Assembly: GCF_019968905.1 (NCBI RefSeq)
Contig: NZ_CP079946.1
Location: forward strand, 6,359,356 to 6,423,355
From: Corallococcus sp. EGB
GTDB taxonomy: Bacteria > Myxococcota > Myxococcia > Myxococcales > Myxococcaceae
Direction of reading: 5' to 3'
Length of the DNA: 64,000 bases
Shown: piece after piece, positions 17,928 through 25,510 of the stretch
Numbering within the stretch: position 1 is the first letter of the stretch
How the letters are laid out: each line of letters starts with the position of its first letter
Made by a program: the position numbers and the translations under genes
The notes under the pieces: model-generated
What the model saw: the letters and a program-made list of their open reading frames with translations, nothing else
Told to the model about the DNA's origin: nothing
The model's database searches: none

Positions 17928-20900
17928 CCGCTCCCCTCATCCGAGATGCGGCGCTCGGTGATGCGGCACACCGCGCGGTAGGCGCACTTGCCGCAGTCAT
18001 TGGGCCGCGCCGGGAAGTGGCCCTTGCGCAGCTGCCGCACCAGCGACTCCACCGCGTTGGGCAGGTTGAGGCCGGCGGAGTCCGCCACGCGCTGACGCAC
18101 CTCCGGATCCGTGGACAGCAGGTCCTCCAGCTCCGCGGGCGGCAGCACCGAGGACAGGTGGATGGCGTCCCCCGTGCGCAGCGAGAACCACGCCGCGTTC
18201 TTCGCGCCCACGTGGCCGGCCTCGCGCGCGGCGTAGAGGTACAGCGGGAGCTGGAAGTCCGAGCGCAGCAGGTTCTCCTTCAGCGTGCGCTTGTCCAGGC
18301 GGCCCGTCTTGTAGTCGATGACGCCCACTTCCGGGCCAGCCGTGTCCAGCCGGTCGATCTGTCCCTCGAAGACGATGGCGTCATCCGCCACCATCAACTT
18401 CACGTCGCTCCAGCGCTTGTCCTCGGCCGCCGGACCGAAGCGCAGCTCGAAGCCTTCGGGCACCAGCGGGTCGAAGGGCAGACCGTGCCGCGGATCCGCG
18501 AGGATGCGCCGGGCCATGGCCTGGGCCTTCTCCCCCGCGAGCTTCCACAGCTCGTGGTGGCCCACGTGGTTCAGCTCCGCGAAGTGGCGGCTGGCCTTCT
18601 TGACGGCCTTCTCCAGCACCTCCTCGGGGATGTCCTCCGGCGCGTGCCCCAGGAGCTTCTTCTCCTTGAGCGCCTGGAACACCTCCTCCATCACCCGGTG
18701 CCAGAAGGTGCCTCGGCCCCGGGCGTCGAACTCCTCGCTGGCCACCACGGGTTCGGCCACCTTCAGGCCGTACGCGATGAAGCCCTGGAAGCCGCAGTTG
18801 CCGAACTTCGACAGGGCGCTCGCGGACAGCGGGCGCTCCAGGCCGAAGTGGAATGTCTCGCGCAGCTTCTGCTCCAGCGCCGGGCCCTGCACGCCACCGG
18901 TGAACTCGCCGGGCGGTTCGTCCTCGCGGCCGAAGAAGCGCAGGCGCGCGGCCTCCATGTGGGCCAGCTCGCGTGCGCTGCGGAACCAGTCGTCCGTGCC
19001 GAAGCGGTCCTTGAGCACCTGCCCCGCGGGGTCTGGCTCCGTCACGCGCAGCGAGGGGAACGACAGGCCCGCCAGCGCCTCCAGCGCCACGGTGCGCCGC
19101 AGCTCCGAGGCCGTGAGCACCTCATCCAGCGGCAGCACCGGCGGCAGCGTGCGCGTGGCCCACTTGTGGCCGGTGAGCCGGCGCACCTCTTCCAGGAAGG
19201 CGGACGGCACCTGCTCCTGTCCTCCCGCGGCCTTCACCGCGAACGACAGGCTCAACGTGCCCTCCGCCGCCGCGAGGGCGCTGGCGAAGAGCAGCCGGTC
19301 CTCCGTGAGGCGCCAGGGCGCGCGGTCGTCGAACTCGCCGCCGGTGAGGCGGAACACGTCGCGGGTCAGGTGCTGGTTGAGCGCCACGCGCTCCGCGTCT
19401 CCCAACAGCGGCGACGGCGGGTCGCGCCCGGGGAGCCGGCCCTCCGTGAGCCCGGCGACGAAGAGGTGTCGGAAGGTGCGGCCCGGGACCTCCGCCAGGT
19501 CCAGCACCTCCACCGCGCCCGTGGACGGGCCCCGCGCGGGCAGGTGCACGTCGCGCAGCGCGTCCGCAAGCCACCGGCCCAGGACCCGACGGGTGATGCG
19601 GGGGCCTCCGCCCACGGCTCGCAGCGAGCGCAGCAGGGCTTCCATCCGCTGACGGAAGGCCGCGAGCGCCGCGTCGTCCCGGGCCCTCGCGTCCTCGATG
19701 CGCGCGCCCAGGTTCCCGGGCTCCAGGGCCTCCAGGGGCCCCGCGGAGTCCAGCAGCCCCAGCCGCTCCACGACCTTCCACCACGCGGCGATGGACTCCG
19801 CGGCCGGTGCTTCCTGAGGGATGTGTCGGCATTCATCGATGAGCCGCATCACGCGGTCGCGCAGCGCGCGCACGGCCATCACCTTGCTCGCGTCCTCCTT
19901 GCGCTTGCCGCCCTGCGCGGCCATCCGGCGCGCGAGCCCTTCCAGCCGCACGTCGTAGGCGCCCTTGCCTCGCGTCGCGCCCAGGCGGTCGTCGCGCGCG
20001 GCGGCGAGCGCGAAGAGGGTCGCGGGCGCATCCGGCCCTCCGCGCGACAGCGAGGGCACATAGCGGCTGGAGACGAGCTCCGCCACGCGCTCCGCCGGGA
20101 AGCCGTCCTCCATCAGCACCGGCAGATCCAGCGCCAGCCGCACGGGCCCCGCGAACGCGAGCGGTTCGCCCCAGGGCAGGCGCACCGGCACGCCCAGGTC
20201 GCCGAGTGCCTCCGCGAGCCAGCCCGCCTCCGGGCCCAGGTCGCGGTACGCGATGGCGATGTCGCCCGGCGCGCTGCCCGCGTCGATGAGGCGGCGCACA
20301 TCGCGGGCCACCACGCGGGCCTCCTCGCGCGCGTTCGTCGCGTTCCACACGGACAGCCCGTCCACGGCGCCCTTCAGCACGTCGCGCGCGGCACGGGGGG
20401 AGAACAGGTGGCGGCCCAGGTCCGTGAAGGGGCGGCCCTCGAAGGTGACGTCCGCCTTGAAGAGGTCCACGTGGGGCATGGTCTCGCCCCGGTTCTCGAA
20501 GGCGCGGAACAGCGCCGCGAGCGCCGCGTCCGCCACGGGCGAGCCTCCCACCGGCGTCTCCACGCGCAGCGAGACGCGCCGGGCCTCGCACGCCGCCGCC
20601 AGGCCCATCAGCAGTTCCAGCTTCGACGGGCGCACGTCGTAGACGCCGTGGAGCACCAGCCCCGTCACGCCGTCCCAGCCCGCGGGCCACGCGCCCCGGT
20701 CCAGGGCCTCGCGCGCGCCCCGGAGCACGTCCTCGCGGTCCGCGAGTCCCAGCTCGGCCAACCGCTGTTCGTACAGGTGGTAGAGCCGCGCGAGGACGCG
20801 TGCACGGGTGCGGCGCTCTGGCGGCAGCACCTCCGCGGCGTCCTGGAGCTCGCGCGGGGAGAGCCGGCCCGCCTTCAGGTCCAGCAGCACGTCCGCGGCG

Positions 20901-21169
20901 GCGCGGGCGAAGGCGGGCTCGCGCACGTAGTCGCCGAAAGGCGTGGGGCCCAGCGTGGCGCCCAGGCCGGACACCACGGCGCGGGCCGTCATCGCGGGAC
21001 AGGGCCGCCGGTTGAGTTCGCGCGCCCCACCCAGCGCGTGGACGAAGTCATCCCACGTGAGCAGGTGGGTTCCCACCGCGATGCCCCGCGCACGCCTCTC
21101 CGTCCGCAGGGCAGCCTGACGGCGCGCGGCATCGGGGAAGACGTGGAGTGTGCGGCCAGGGCGGGACAT
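17924..21169 (-). CDS. addB: AddB-like PD-(D/E)XK nuclease subunit
   Basis: 1081 aa from the ATG at 21169 (MSRPGRTLHVFPDA). The N-terminal half resembles an inactivated UvrD-type helicase: no Walker A is visible, as in many AddB proteins, while the RTFRHLFVAGLTEGRLPG segment is typical. The C-terminal nuclease domain is intact, with EGQIDRLD followed by VIDYKTG near residue 948. A four-cysteine Fe-S signature is present: NCGFQGF (~790) and C-x2-C-x5-C in NDCGKCAYRAVC (~1057). The gene is first in the minus-strand run addB-addA-purA-TPR, with a 4-bp overlap to addA. Its upstream region abuts repeat array 2. Confidence 0.9.
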   Translation of the reverse strand: MSRPGRTLHVFPDAARRQAALRTERRARGIAVGTHLLTWDDFVHALGGARELNRRPCPAMTARAVVSGLGATLGPTPFGDYVREPAFARAAADVLLDLKAGRLSPRELQDAAEVLPPERRTRARVLARLYHLYEQRLAELGLADREDVLRGAREALDRGAWPAGWDGVTGLVLHGVYDVRPSKLELLMGLAAACEARRVSLRVETPVGGSPVADAALAALFRAFENRGETMPHVDLFKADVTFEGRPFTDLGRHLFSPRAARDVLKGAVDGLSVWNATNAREEARVVARDVRRLIDAGSAPGDIAIAYRDLGPEAGWLAEALGDLGVPVRLPWGEPLAFAGPVRLALDLPVLMEDGFPAERVAELVSSRYVPSLSRGGPDAPATLFALAAARDDRLGATRGKGAYDVRLEGLARRMAAQGGKRKEDASKVMAVRALRDRVMRLIDECRHIPQEAPAAESIAAWWKVVERLGLLDSAGPLEALEPGNLGARIEDARARDDAALAAFRQRMEALLRSLRAVGGGPRITRRVLGRWLADALRDVHLPARGPSTGAVEVLDLAEVPGRTFRHLFVAGLTEGRLPGRDPPSPLLGDAERVALNQHLTRDVFRLTGGEFDDRAPWRLTEDRLLFASALAAAEGTLSLSFAVKAAGGQEQVPSAFLEEVRRLTGHKWATRTLPPVLPLDEVLTASELRRTVALEALAGLSFPSLRVTEPDPAGQVLKDRFGTDDWFRSARELAHMEAARLRFFGREDEPPGEFTGGVQGPALEQKLRETFHFGLERPLSASALSKFGNCGFQGFIAYGLKVAEPVVASEEFDARGRGTFWHRVMEEVFQALKEKKLLGHAPEDIPEEVLEKAVKKASRHFAELNHVGHHELWKLAGEKAQAMARRILADPRHGLPFDPLVPEGFELRFGPAAEDKRWSDVKLMVADDAIVFEGQIDRLDTAGPEVGVIDYKTGRLDKRTLKENLLRSDFQLPLYLYAAREAGHVGAKNAAWFSLRTGDAIHLSSVLPPAELEDLLSTDPEVRQRVADSAGLNLPNAVESLVRQLRKGHFPARPNDCGKCAYRAVCRITERRISDEGSG

Positions 21170-21407
21170 GCGGGGCGAGGACTCTAGAACGGCCAGGGGC
21201 GCCGTTTTCATGCTCCTTTCGAGGCATTCCCACACCCTGCCTCGTTGTCCGCCCGGCTGCTGCCCTCGGAACCCGGGAAGTCCGAGGACGCGCGTCTTCC
21301 GCCCGACCTCGGACAACTCCGTTCAGCCTGGACGCGTCCCGGTCTGAGGACATGAGTTCCGCTGGGTGGAAGCAGCGGCGAGCCCCGCCGGCGACGAGCG
21401 GCGGAAA
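21170..21407. other. Gap upstream of addB, before repeat array 2
   Basis: About 240 bp with no convincing gene. It must hold the addB promoter, but I see no clear -35/-10 pair. Three short GTCCGAGGAC, CTCGGACAAC and GTCTGAGGAC strings (about 21280-21352) are reminiscent of the array core and may be decayed units. Confidence 0.45.
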
Positions 21408-21952
21408 CCTGTCGGACAATCGGACAGGCGCAGGAACACCCAGGCCGACGCCACGCCACCGCGCAAATCGGTCGGACAGGTTCTGGACCACGACAACCGG
21501 TCCACCCCGAGGCCGCGAAACCTGTCGGACAGTCGGACAGGTTTTGGGACACCGCCAGCGGCCCACCCGGGCCGCGAAACCTGTCCGACTGTCGGACAGG
21601 TTCCGAAACGCCGCGACTGACGCCCCGATGCCTGGGGAACCTGTCGGACAGTCGGATTGGATCCGGAACGCCGCGGCTGTGGCGCCTCGGTACCGCGGAA
21701 TCCTGTCCGGCAGTCGGACAAGTTCCGGAACGCCACGGCCGACGCCCTACGAGCGAAATCCTGTCGGACAGTCGGACAGGTTCTGGAACGACGCCCCTGG
21801 CACCACGTCGCTGCGGAATCTTGTCGGACAGGTTCGGGAACACCGCCTCTGGCCCGCTCGGACGCAGAAAACCTGTCGGACAGTCGGACAGGTTCGGGCA
21901 CACCACCACTGATGGCCCGGGGCTGCGAAAACTTGTCGGACAGTCGGACAGG
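21408..21952. repeat. Repeat array 2: 60-bp tandem units carrying the 21-bp core
   Basis: Ten copies of the core, with right arms (GTCGGACAGG or near) starting at 21419, 21471, 21532, 21591, 21651, 21713, 21771, 21823, 21883 and 21943. Intervals are 52, 61, 59, 60, 62, 58, 52, 60 and 60 bp. The copies ending both 52-bp intervals lack one 8-bp GTCGGACA unit, which accounts exactly for the shortening. Most copies have a tandem GTCGGACA-GTCGGACA form flanked by CCT and GG; the copy at 21580-21600 is the perfect palindrome also seen in array 1. The ~39-bp spacers are similar to each other (TTCCGGAACGCCGCGGC-like) but unlike those of array 1. The array lies between divergent genes. Confidence 0.92.
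21580..21600. repeat. Perfect 21-bp palindrome within array 2
   Basis: Identical to the element at 4154-4174: arms CCTGTCCGAC and GTCGGACAGG around a central T. It differs from its array neighbours, which mostly read CCTGTCGGAC in the left half. The identity links the two arrays even though their spacers do not match. Confidence 0.9.
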
Positions 21953-22095
21953 TTTCGGAACGTCGGGCCTGCTCGGTGCGCCCCAGGAGCCCAACGCCCT
22001 GGGCGACTTCCTGGCGCGGTTCGTCGAAAAGAATGAAGCCGGGCGCACCTTGAGCCCTCACCGCCCGGATTGCGGCAGGGGGGCGGAGCGCCCTT

Positions 22096-23004
22096 ATGCT
22101 CCGCCGTCCCATGCTTGCCCACTACCGGACCCTCGCTACCTTCTGCCTGCTCCTGCTGGCGCCGCTGTCCCCCGCCGCCGCCCAGGACACGTCCGACTCG
22201 CCGCGCGCGCTGCGCTTCAACTGGACCCGCGACGGCATCATCACCGGCACCGCGGGCGTGCTGTGGATCTCCAGCGAGACCGTCTTCAAGGACAGCCTGG
22301 CCCCGGCGCAGTGCCGCTGGTGCGACCGCGCTCCGGATGGCACCGACCGGCTCAACCGCCTGGACCGCTGGGGCCGGGGCATCGCGGGCGACACCGCGGC
22401 GTCCCGCAAGCGCGCGGACACCTGGAGCAACGTCATCGGGTTCGTGGGCCTGCCGCTGGGCATGCTCGGCACCCAGTACGCCGTGGGCCACAGCAGCGGC
22501 GCCTCGGGTGAGTTCTTCGCCCAGGACGCCACCATCATGGTGCAGAGCGCTGTCCTCGCCTCCGTCGCCAACCAGGCGGTGAAGTTCGCCGTGGGCCGCG
22601 AGCGCCCGTTCGTCCACGTGCTTCCCGAGTCGGAGAAGGCCCTCACCGCCCACCCCAACGACAACAACCTGTCCTTCTACAGCGGCCACACCAACCTGGC
22701 CTTCTCCCTGGTCGCTTCCGCCGGCACCGTCGCCGCGATGCGCGGCTACAAGCACCAGGCCGTCATCTGGGGCGTGGGCCTGCCCGTCGCCGCCTCCGTG
22801 GGCCTCTTGCGCATGGGCGCGGACAAGCACTACCTCTCCGACGTCCTCACCGGCGCCGTGCTGGGCACGGCGTTCGGCGTCGCCGTGCCCCTGCTCCTGC
22901 ACGGCCGCGTGGAGGACGCTTCACCCTCGGCCACGCGCCACTCCTCGGTGTCCCTCAACCCGATGCTGGGAGCGCAGATGGTCGGCCTGTCCGGCGCCTT
23001 CTAG
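22096..23004 (+). CDS. PAP2-family phosphatase, exported
   Basis: 302 aa with an N-terminal hydrophobic signal (LATFCLLLLAPLSPAAA). The three acid-phosphatase motifs are present: KFAVGRERPF (KxxxxxxRP-like, ~160), FYSGHTN (~195, a variant of PSGH with Tyr-Ser) and LLRMGADKHYLSDVLTG (~237; the SRxxxxxHxxxD motif with Met in place of the second small residue but His and Asp kept). Such enzymes remove phosphate from lipids such as phosphatidate or undecaprenyl pyrophosphate. The ATG at 22096 has GGAG about 7 nt upstream; the second ATG at 22111 is an alternative. It is not obviously in an operon. Confidence 0.85.
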   Translation: MLRRPMLAHYRTLATFCLLLLAPLSPAAAQDTSDSPRALRFNWTRDGIITGTAGVLWISSETVFKDSLAPAQCRWCDRAPDGTDRLNRLDRWGRGIAGDTAASRKRADTWSNVIGFVGLPLGMLGTQYAVGHSSGASGEFFAQDATIMVQSAVLASVANQAVKFAVGRERPFVHVLPESEKALTAHPNDNNLSFYSGHTNLAFSLVASAGTVAAMRGYKHQAVIWGVGLPVAASVGLLRMGADKHYLSDVLTGAVLGTAFGVAVPLLLHGRVEDASPSATRHSSVSLNPMLGAQMVGLSGAF

Positions 23005-23355
23005 CCGCACGTAGCCACACGCCTCCACCGGGCGCGCACAACCAGGCACTTCGGCCTCTCGGCTTCCGGACGCACGCGCCTGACATGTGGGTCCACCCGT
23101 TCACCTTCGTCGACCGGGTCCCTCCGTGCGCTCCATCCTGGCTGCCCTTCTTCCGTGCGCTCCGGGGTGGTGCCCATGAGCCCACCCCTCGCGAAGGCCC
23201 CCGCGCGTCGCGCCTGGGCGGCGTCACCCTGGCGCAGACGCCCTCCGCGGTTCGCTCTCCCGCCATGCTCCAGGCGGCGCTCACGGCGCGGGCCGTGGAT
23301 TTCGTGCTTCCTCTTGAACAGATGCCCGCTGTCTTCCGGGCATGGGGAGGTGGCG
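23005..23355. other. 350-bp gap without a supported gene
   Basis: Between the PAP2 stop and the receiver-kinase start. Open frames here lack conserved content. It presumably carries the kinase promoter; none is recognisable. Confidence 0.5.
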
Positions 23356-24513
23356 GTGCTATCTGAGCTGTCCGTCCTCAGCAAGGAGCCCCTGCCCGTG
23401 GCCTCCCGGGTGAAGTGCCTGCTCGTCGATGACCTGGAGGAGAACCTCCTGGCGCTCTCCGCCGTGTTGCGGCGCGACGACGTGGAGGTGCACTGCGCCC
23501 GCTCTGGCGCGGAGGCCCTGGAGCTGCTGCTGCAACACGAGTTCGCGCTCGCGCTCGTGGACGTGCAGATGCCGGAGATGGACGGCTTCGAACTGGCGGA
23601 GCTGATGCGCGGCTCCGAGCGCACCCGCGACGTGCCCATCATGTTCGTCACCGCGGGCACGGGCGACCCGCGGCGCACCTTCAAGGGCTACGAGGCCGGC
23701 GCGGTGGACTTCCTCTACAAGCCGCTGGAGGCCCAGGCGCTGCGCACCAAGGCGGAGGTCTTCTTCCAGGTGCACCGCCAGAAGCAGCAGCTGGCGCAGC
23801 AGTTGGACACGCTCGCGGAGACCCTGCGCCTCAACGAGATGTTCACCGCGGTGCTGGGCCACGACCTGCGCAATCCCCTGTCCGCCATCCTCACCGCGGC
23901 GGACCTGCTCCAGCGCCGCTCGGAGGACGAGGCCGTGAAGAAGACGGCCGCGCGGATGATGGCCGCCGGCAAGCGCATGAGCCGCATGATCGAGGACGTG
24001 CTCGACCTGGCGCGCGCGCGGCTGGCGGGCGGCATCCCGCTGCGCCGGGGGGAGACGGACTTCGGCCAGCTGGTGCAGCGCATGGTGCAGGAGCACCAGA
24101 CAGCGTGGCCGCGCCACCGCATCGAGGTGCAGCAGGACGGCGACCTCGTGGGGGACTGGGACGCGGACCGGCTGGCGCAGGTGGCCTCCAACCTCATCGG
24201 CAACGCGCTCCAGCACGGCGACGCCGCGGAGCCCGTGCGCATCCGCGTGGACGGCACGCGCGACGACGCCCTGCGCTTCACCGTCACCAACATGGGCGTG
24301 ATTCCAGCGGACCTGCTGCCCGTCCTCTTCGACCCGTTCCGCGGCGGCCAGCAGCGCCGGGGCCGGCGGGAAGGGCTGGGCCTGGGGCTCTACATCGTCC
24401 AGCAGATCATCCACGCGCATCAGGGCGGCGTGGAGGTGCTCTCCGGCGCCGGCCCCTACACGGAGTTCCGCGTGGAGCTGCCGCGAAAGGGCCTGGACGT
24501 CGTCAAGCTGTAG
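23356..24513 (+). CDS. Response-regulator/histidine-kinase hybrid (receiver first)
   Basis: About 385 aa from the GTG at 23356, which has GGGGAGG just upstream; a second GTG at 23398 with AAGGAG 9 nt upstream is an equally good start. An N-terminal receiver domain (CLLVDDLEENLLALSAVL, phospho-acceptor Asp in LALVDVQMPEMDGF near residue 69, Lys in FLYKPLE) is followed by a helical linker. Then comes a HisKA domain with the phospho-accepting His in LGHDLRNPLSAIL (~169) and an HATPase_c domain with NLIGNALQHG and GLGLGLYIVQQII. There is no membrane segment, so it is cytosolic. This layout fits a kinase that receives a signal through its own receiver. No partner gene is adjacent. The last 11 bp overlap the opposite gene tail to tail. 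Confidence 0.9.
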   Translation: MLSELSVLSKEPLPVASRVKCLLVDDLEENLLALSAVLRRDDVEVHCARSGAEALELLLQHEFALALVDVQMPEMDGFELAELMRGSERTRDVPIMFVTAGTGDPRRTFKGYEAGAVDFLYKPLEAQALRTKAEVFFQVHRQKQQLAQQLDTLAETLRLNEMFTAVLGHDLRNPLSAILTAADLLQRRSEDEAVKKTAARMMAAGKRMSRMIEDVLDLARARLAGGIPLRRGETDFGQLVQRMVQEHQTAWPRHRIEVQQDGDLVGDWDADRLAQVASNLIGNALQHGDAAEPVRIRVDGTRDDALRFTVTNMGVIPADLLPVLFDPFRGGQQRRGRREGLGLGLYIVQQIIHAHQGGVEVLSGAGPYTEFRVELPRKGLDVVKL

Positions 24514-25435
24514 CGCCGTTGTCCGCGGGCACGCCGCCCGCCGCCCCTTCCGGCGCCACGGGCGGCAGCGTGTGCATCCCCCAGCGCTGTCCCGCCTGCC
24601 AGGCGGCGACCCCGGACACGCCCCAGCCGGCGCGCTGGGCCTCGCGCCCCTCGAACTCCAGCCAGAAGACGGCGGTGTCCGGCCGCGCGGCCTGGTCCAG
24701 GCACGCCACGCGCGACAGCGTGCGCCCGTGCGCGTCCAGCGCCACGGCGAACGGCTTGTGGGAATGGCCGCAGAGCACCCACTTCGGGTGCACCGCGTCC
24801 ACCAGCTTGCGCGTCACCGGGTTGCCAATCCACGGCGAGGGCAGCGGGCGCGCGGGGCCCAGGCGCTCGTCGCGGGCCTTCTGCACGATGCCCCGGGGCC
24901 ACTCGTGCACCAGGAGCAGGTCCACGTCCCGCGCCTGCGACACCCGCTCCACCTCCGGCGTGCGGAAGTAGCCCGCCTGCTTCGCCGTATCCAGCGACGT
25001 GGGGCGCTTGAGCGGCTGGTCGATGAAGCGCGGCGCGTGGATGCCGGACAGATACGCCACGCGCAGCGGCCCCAGGGTGCGCAGCCCCGCGCGGCCCAGG
25101 TAGTGGACGTCCGGGGCCAGCTCCCCGCCCTCCGGCAGGTCGTGCAGCGCCTCGAAGTCCTCGTTGTTGCCGCCAATGAAATACAGCGGGCGCTTCACGC
25201 GGCGGACGCCGTCCGCGTACTCGGCGAACTCGGCGGGCATGGAGCGCTTGGCGGCCTTGCGCCGGTGGTCGTCCGCGTGGCGGAAGGCCTCCACGTCCCC
25301 CACCGCCAGCACGAAGTCCACCCGCCGGCCGCGCGCCTGCTCCAGCGCGTCCAGCCACGCCTCCACCCGGTGGAAGCGGCCATGGATGTCACCCAGCGCG
25401 GCGACGAGGAGGGAGTCCTGCGACATATCCTTCAC
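24503..25435 (-). CDS. Calcineurin-like phosphoesterase resembling RNA-lariat debranching enzyme DBR1
   Basis: 310 aa from a GTG at 25435 with GGAGG 6 nt upstream. Metallophosphoesterase residues: D16 and H18 (GDIHG), D47 (AVGDVEAF), N90 (IGGNNED), H177 (LLVHEWPRGI), H224 and H226 (LCGHSHKPF). Beyond the general fold, the middle follows eukaryotic DBR1 closely: FIGGNNEDFEALHDLPEGG, LAPDVHYLGRAG, LSGIH, then HEWPRGI and a C-terminal SPWIGNPVTRKLVDAVHPKW segment. Those are positions where DBR1 has GGNHE, PNIYYLG and SHDWPRSI. Two differences stand out: Asp rather than DBR1's Cys in the first motif, and Asn91 where DBR1 has the catalytic His. The substrate is unknown; a branched 2',5' nucleic acid is an inference. 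It lies 75 bp downstream of the ASH lipoprotein gene on the same strand. Confidence 0.8.
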   Translation of the reverse strand: MKDMSQDSLLVAALGDIHGRFHRVEAWLDALEQARGRRVDFVLAVGDVEAFRHADDHRRKAAKRSMPAEFAEYADGVRRVKRPLYFIGGNNEDFEALHDLPEGGELAPDVHYLGRAGLRTLGPLRVAYLSGIHAPRFIDQPLKRPTSLDTAKQAGYFRTPEVERVSQARDVDLLLVHEWPRGIVQKARDERLGPARPLPSPWIGNPVTRKLVDAVHPKWVLCGHSHKPFAVALDAHGRTLSRVACLDQAARPDTAVFWLEFEGREAQRAGWGVSGVAAWQAGQRWGMHTLPPVAPEGAAGGVPADNGATA

Positions 25436-25510
25436 TCAAGGCCTCCCGCCCCGCCCTGTCGAGCCATCCGTCCCTGTCTCTTTCCGGTGACGGACGAATG
25501 GCCGCCCCGG

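Noticed and set aside
21208-22902. 564-aa minus-strand frame crossing array 2 and the PAP2 gene
   Set aside because: It combines repeat DNA with antisense PAP2 sequence; the PAP2 motifs on the plus strand are convincing.
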